Below, piece after piece: positions 60,598-64,000 of a stretch of 64,000 bases of DNA. Within the stretch, counting starts at the first letter, position 1. Each line of letters starts with the position of its first letter. Where the stretch lies: the NCBI RefSeq assembly GCF_001279695.1, contig NZ_LGDD01000094.1, positions 57,682 through 121,681 on the forward strand, read 5' to 3'. The notes under the pieces were generated by a model. The model searched no databases. It was not told the DNA's origin and saw nothing but the letters and a program-made list of their open reading frames with translations. This DNA comes from Streptomyces sp. WM6378. GTDB lineage: Bacteria; Actinomycetota; Actinomycetes; Streptomycetales; Streptomycetaceae. The position numbers were made by a program, and so were the translations under genes.

Positions 60598-60978
60598 ATG
60601 AAGGTGACGATTTCGCCGCGCTTCTCCGAAGTCGACGTACTCGGCCATGTCACCAACTCCGCAGTGCCGGTCTGGTTCGAACATGGCCGGTTGCCAATTT
60701 TTCGACTGTTCAGCAAAGAACCGAACATGCGCGACCTCGCGCTCATCCTGCGCCGGTACGAGATCGACTTCACCCGACAGATCTTGGCGTCCGTCGACGT
60801 CGTCATCGAGACGAAGGTGACGAAGATCGGCAACACCTCGATCACCATCGAGCAGCTCGCCACGCAGAACGGCGCGGAAGTCGCCAGCGGAACTTGCATC
60901 ATGATCCACTTCGACTACGAAAGGGAAGCCACCACCAGCGTCCCAGATCATCTGCGAGCCGAATTGAGCGCGCTGTAG
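60598..60978 (+). CDS. 4HBT-family acyl-CoA thioesterase
   Basis: The 126-residue hotdog protein has the family signature RFSEVDVLGHVTNSAVPVWFE, with Asp13 in the position of the catalytic acid of 4-hydroxybenzoyl-CoA thioesterases. The strand SGTCIMIHFDYE comes near the end. It should hydrolyse an acyl- or aroyl-CoA/ACP thioester. AGAGGGG precedes the ATG. It is the first gene of the group that continues with an acyl-CoA dehydrogenase, transporter and ligase. Confidence 0.85.
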   Translation: MKVTISPRFSEVDVLGHVTNSAVPVWFEHGRLPIFRLFSKEPNMRDLALILRRYEIDFTRQILASVDVVIETKVTKIGNTSITIEQLATQNGAEVASGTCIMIHFDYEREATTSVPDHLRAELSAL

Positions 60979-61017
60979 CGCAGGAACCAATTCGCCAATC
61001 GAGATTGGACCACTATC

Positions 61018-62553
61018 GTGAGCGTTTCACCCAACCCACTAATTGACCTTGACTCGCCAGAATTCCTTGACAATTTTCGGCGCGGTATCGACGAGTTCGA
61101 CAGTGCACGACTTCCGCAGGAGCCGCTGTCCCGGGAAGGTCTGCGGAAGCTGATCGACTTAGGCATCTACCTGCCGGCCATCCCTCGCGAATACGGCGGC
61201 AGGGAGAGCCACCGGGAGATGTGCGAGGTCATCGAAATCATGTCCGAGCGCAATCTGCCGCTTGGCATGTACACGATGATCGTGACTGTCCTGTTCCTCC
61301 GCAACGTTTCGGCCAGCGGTGACGACCTCCTGAAGAAGGAGGTCTTCGACGATTTCGCCAACAACCCCGTCATCGGCGGTCTCGCTTTCACCGAACCGAC
61401 CAGTGGTTCGAACCTCGCGCGCATGGAGACCACGTACCACGACGACGGTGACGAGTACCGGATCACCGGGACCAAGCACTGGCAGGCGTTCAGCGAGCAG
61501 GCGGACTGGTGGATCATCTGCGCCAAGCATCCGGAGCGCAAGGAGTTCGCCTACTTCGCCCACAAACGATCAGACGGCGGATTCGTGACCACCGAGGTCT
61601 ACGACAGCCTGGGGCTGAAGAACCTCGGATACGGACTGAATACCCTGGACCTGCGCGTGCCTCGCCACTACAGGCTGACCAAGACCAGGGAACGCCTGGG
61701 CGACGCCGCCGAGATCCTGTGTGCGTCCCGGTTCAGCAAGGCCGCCATGGGCAGCGGATTCCTGCGCCGGTTGCACACTGAGGCCCTGCGCCAGGTCAGT
61801 ACGAGGAAGATCGGTGCCGGCACGCTGCACGACATCGACTACGTGCGGTACAAAGTCAATCGCATCAAGCAGAACTACGTCGTGTGCAATGCACTGTACC
61901 GGCAGCTGATGCTGGCGGAGAATTACCTTGCCGACATGGAAAACAGCATGTTCGCCTCACTTGCGACCAAGGTGCTGGCTTCCGAGAGCATGCTGGAATC
62001 GGCCATCGACTACCAGCAGCTGTGCGGCGGCGACGGATATCGGACGGGCGCGCCGGACAACATCGCCGCGTACGCCCTGCTCGACGCGCGCGTCTACACC
62101 GTTTTCGACGGAACGAACGACCTGCTGTGCCAGCATCTGGCCAATCTGTTCCTGCACCAGTTCCAGCGGTCCGGGCTCCGATCCCCGCTGGAGTTCATCG
62201 GCCAGTTCGCATATCTGGAAGACGCGTTCCTCCACCTCACCGACATCAATATCAGCTACATCGCCGACGCGTCCTCCCAGGACAAGGTCGTGATCCTGGG
62301 CCGCATCCTGTCCAGGATGTACGGAATCAGTGCGCTGCAGAAGTCATCCCAATCGGCCGCGCCCAATGCGCGACTCGCCGTGGACAGCGCCGACTACCCG
62401 AAGGCGATCGCGGTGCTGAAGAACGAGATCGTCGGTCTGGTCAACGAGTACGAGCTGGCCGGCCGCCTTGCCGAAACCCAGGCGGCGTCGGGTGAGGTTC
62501 GCTCGCGTGCCAGCATGATCGCTGCCGGCTCCAAGGGTGGAATGCACCAGTGA
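61018..62553 (+). CDS. acyl-CoA dehydrogenase family protein with Asp at the catalytic Glu position
   Basis: The 511-residue flavoprotein has the family flavin motif GGLAFTEPTSGSNLARMET near 122. The C-terminal signature QQLCGGDGYRTGAPDNIAAY follows, then LLDARVYTVFDGTND. In medium-chain dehydrogenases the catalytic base is the Glu of YEGT; here Asp364 occupies it. The protein is about 120 residues longer than usual because of a C-terminal helical extension. Codon 48 (61159-61161) is TTA. GTG 61018 has no strong ribosome binding site. It overlaps the transporter start (GTGA). Confidence 0.82.
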   Translation: MSVSPNPLIDLDSPEFLDNFRRGIDEFDSARLPQEPLSREGLRKLIDLGIYLPAIPREYGGRESHREMCEVIEIMSERNLPLGMYTMIVTVLFLRNVSASGDDLLKKEVFDDFANNPVIGGLAFTEPTSGSNLARMETTYHDDGDEYRITGTKHWQAFSEQADWWIICAKHPERKEFAYFAHKRSDGGFVTTEVYDSLGLKNLGYGLNTLDLRVPRHYRLTKTRERLGDAAEILCASRFSKAAMGSGFLRRLHTEALRQVSTRKIGAGTLHDIDYVRYKVNRIKQNYVVCNALYRQLMLAENYLADMENSMFASLATKVLASESMLESAIDYQQLCGGDGYRTGAPDNIAAYALLDARVYTVFDGTNDLLCQHLANLFLHQFQRSGLRSPLEFIGQFAYLEDAFLHLTDINISYIADASSQDKVVILGRILSRMYGISALQKSSQSAAPNARLAVDSADYPKAIAVLKNEIVGLVNEYELAGRLAETQAASGEVRSRASMIAAGSKGGMHQ

Positions 62554-63494
62554 CGGGCGAGAACAAGAATCTCAGGGTTTCGCTCATCGCGTTAGTATTC
62601 GTCATCATCTACGGATCTGGATTTGTGGGCGGCCGATATGGCTTGCCCTATGCGGAGCCCTTCTACTACCTGGCTATCCGGTTCGGCGCGACCGCGGTCA
62701 TCCTGTTTACCCTCATCATATTCCTCAAGGTCAGCTGGCCAAGGTCTGGTTATGTCCACCTCATCCTCAGCGGCATTCTGCTGCAGGGCGTGTTCTCCGT
62801 CGGCGTGTTCTACGCGCTCTACCACGGAATGACCCCCGCGGTCTCGGCGCTGATCATCGCGCTGCAGCCAATTCTGGTGTGGCTGATGGTCTCCGTGGTG
62901 ACCGCGAGAAAGGTCCGGCTTCTTTCAGTGCTGGCCCTGATCGGCGGGCTGGCCGGTGTCGCCATCACGGTGTACCGGGGCCTGGAGTCGTCATCCGGGC
63001 TTACTCCGACCAATGTCGCCTTTGGTTTCCTCGGCCTGCTGGGCTTGTCCACCGGGCAGTTCTACTACCAAATGAAGAACCCCGGCGCACACCTGTTGAT
63101 CAATGGATTCGTCCAGTCCGGCTCGTCGGCCGTTGTCATGCTCGTCGGTGCACTGATCTTCGAGCGGGGCGTCATACGGTGGACACCGCAACTGCTCCTT
63201 TCGGAACTGTGGATGTCGGTCGGCGTGTCGATCGGTGCGCTCAGCTTGCTCTTCGTCTTGATGCGTTCGGAGAGCGCGGACCGGGTGGCGTCGTACTTCT
63301 ACGGCGTACCGATCTCCGCGGGGCTGATCGCCTGGCCGGTACTGGGCCAGCGCCCGACCATGTCGGAGATCATCGGGTTCGCGGTCATCGTGGTCTCGAT
63401 CGCCGTCTTCAACCGCAGCAGCAGACCAGCGAGCGGCAAGGACGCTCCCGTGGTGCCGGTGGACAACTCCGTGGCGGTGACGGACCGCCCCTGA
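62550..63494 (+). CDS. EamA/DMT-family membrane transporter
   Basis: The 314-residue protein has ten hydrophobic helices in two EamA repeats (first begins IALVFVIIYGSGFVGGRYGL, second near residue 155). Family members move metabolites such as amino acids or small acids. GTG 62550 overlaps the dehydrogenase stop by 4 nt, so it is coupled to it. Codon 15 (62592-62594) is TTA. It probably exports or imports a compound of this locus. Confidence 0.85.
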   Translation: MTGENKNLRVSLIALVFVIIYGSGFVGGRYGLPYAEPFYYLAIRFGATAVILFTLIIFLKVSWPRSGYVHLILSGILLQGVFSVGVFYALYHGMTPAVSALIIALQPILVWLMVSVVTARKVRLLSVLALIGGLAGVAITVYRGLESSSGLTPTNVAFGFLGLLGLSTGQFYYQMKNPGAHLLINGFVQSGSSAVVMLVGALIFERGVIRWTPQLLLSELWMSVGVSIGALSLLFVLMRSESADRVASYFYGVPISAGLIAWPVLGQRPTMSEIIGFAVIVVSIAVFNRSSRPASGKDAPVVPVDNSVAVTDRP

Positions 63495-63843
63495 GTTCAG
63501 GCGCGCTCCCGGGGTCTACACGTGCCAGCCGCGAGACCCCGAACCCGCAACCGGCGCCGCGGTTCCGGTTCCGGTTCCGGCGAGAGCTCCACCCGCAACG
63601 GTCCTGCCATGACAACCCCCTCCGGCAGGACACAGCACCATCCGCATCAAACTTCACCAAGATTGCTCAGGAGGGTCGGGGACTGGATACGGGGCGGAAG
63701 CCACCGCGCCAGTCCACGGCCCTGCGAGGCGACGGTGGTCGGCTCCGCGAGCAGGTCCTCGACGATCCCCAGCCGGGTGCCGGGAAAGCGTTCGTCAACG
63801 TCCCCTCCCAGCAGGCGATCCGCGCCTTCGGCAACAGCAGCGC
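63495..63843. other. convergent intergenic region
   Basis: About 350 bp between the transporter and the convergent ligase fragment. It holds a possible hairpin and a short TTCCGG triplet repeat near 63575-63590. No gene is supported. Confidence 0.5.
63511..63540. terminator. possible hairpin terminator
   Basis: GGGGTCT (63511-63517) and AGACCCC (63534-63540) can pair around a 16-nt loop, 17 bp after the transporter stop. The stem is short. Confidence 0.35.
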
Positions 63844-64000
63844 CTACGGCGTGTGCGAAGCCGAGCTCGTCCACGCGGCGCGCAGCGCCTTTTTGTCGAC
63901 CTTGCCGACCTTGGTTGTCGGCAGCTGGGACAGCAGCACGGTCTTCCGGGGCTTGTAGAGCTCTCCCAGTTCGGCGGTCACCGCCGCGCCGACCTCGTCG
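63844..64000 (-). CDS. acyl-CoA ligase/AMP-binding protein, C-terminal part only
   Basis: The minus strand from the right edge encodes about 51 residues, ELGELYKPRKTVLLSQLP then TTKVGKVDKKALRAAW, to a TAG at 63844-63846. This is the C-terminal sub-domain of adenylate-forming acyl-CoA synthetases, with the catalytic Lys in the PxTxxGKxxK motif. The gene continues beyond the window. With the thioesterase and dehydrogenase it suggests an acyl- or aryl-acid pathway. Confidence 0.8.
   Translation of the reverse strand, partial: DEVGAAVTAELGELYKPRKTVLLSQLPTTKVGKVDKKALRAAWTSSASHTP

Noticed and set aside
63575..63592. TTCCGG triplicate as a functional repeat
   Set aside because: Only three short copies in GC-rich intergenic DNA, without symmetry or promoter context.

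Overview
The window reads as chromosomal DNA of a Streptomyces-type actinomycete. Support comes from very high GC with G/C-rich third codon positions, many GTG starts, NsdA-like TPR regulators, DUF5994 genes, a cold-shock gene next to a DEAD-box helicase, and rare in-frame TTA (bldA-type) codons placed mainly in secondary-metabolism genes. No rRNA, tRNA, CRISPR array or intact insertion sequence was recognised.

Region 1 (590-13799) holds a small type II fatty-acid/polyketide-like locus. A stand-alone acyltransferase, an acyl-CoA-oxidase-like flavoprotein, two FabH-type ketosynthases, an SDR reductase, an ACP and a FabF-type ketosynthase form a tightly overlapping plus-strand operon (3637-11018). 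Before it lie a degenerate IspH/LytB paralogue and a divergent TPR regulator. After it come an isocitrate-lyase/PEP-mutase superfamily enzyme and a bile-acid:sodium-symporter-family transporter. The acyltransferase and the oxidase have both lost textbook active-site residues. The SDR and the oxidase each carry a TTA codon.

Region 2 (14014-26255) is mostly housekeeping. It contains a FtsX-type ABC permease with its ATPase, a divergent NarL-type two-component pair, a frameshifted relic, a small conserved protein, a DEAD-box RNA helicase, a cold-shock protein with a perfect 16-bp terminator, a secreted DUF4185 protein, and a minus-strand group DUF5994 / small membrane protein / SPFH protein / DUF5994.

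Region 3 (26396-49013, minus strand) is the most unusual part. It looks like a secondary-lipid assembly line related to polyunsaturated-fatty-acid (Pfa) and enediyne-type synthases. Two megaproteins carry a PfaD-like flavin domain, KS, AT, an ACP with a DSIKR motif and KR (2275 aa), and KS, AT, dehydratase and phosphopantetheinyl transferase (1513 aa). A free ACP, an alpha/beta hydrolase, a glycosyltransferase and a methyltransferase follow. A terminator then separates a second block: a PaaK-like ligase, an MFS exporter, a GNAT protein, a LuxE-like acyl-protein synthetase and a LuxC-type acyl-CoA reductase fused to a second PaaK-like ligase. Nearly all genes overlap by 4 nt. Predicted logic: make a long acyl chain, release it, activate it as an acyl adenylate or thioester, reduce it to an aldehyde or alcohol, decorate it and export it. 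A promoter with two tandem palindromes, and a possible leader ORF with 39-bp repeats, lie upstream of the first megasynthase.

Region 4 (49473-58310) is accessory: a secreted GH27 alpha-galactosidase with a ricin-type module, a recombination scar (frameshifted ROK gene joined to glycoside-hydrolase and lectin fragments), a double VOC protein behind a perfect 10-2-10 inverted repeat, a small secreted protein, a LysR regulator divergent from an NTF2-like protein, another VOC protein, an FMN reductase and a cupredoxin remnant.

Region 5 (58311-64000) holds an ECF sigma factor overlapping a membrane-anchored Rieske protein, a short DsbB-like protein, and then the edge of another secondary-metabolism locus: a 4HBT thioesterase, an acyl-CoA dehydrogenase with Asp in place of the usual Glu, an EamA transporter and the C-terminus of an acyl-CoA ligase that runs off the right edge. 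The last two complete genes again carry TTA codons.
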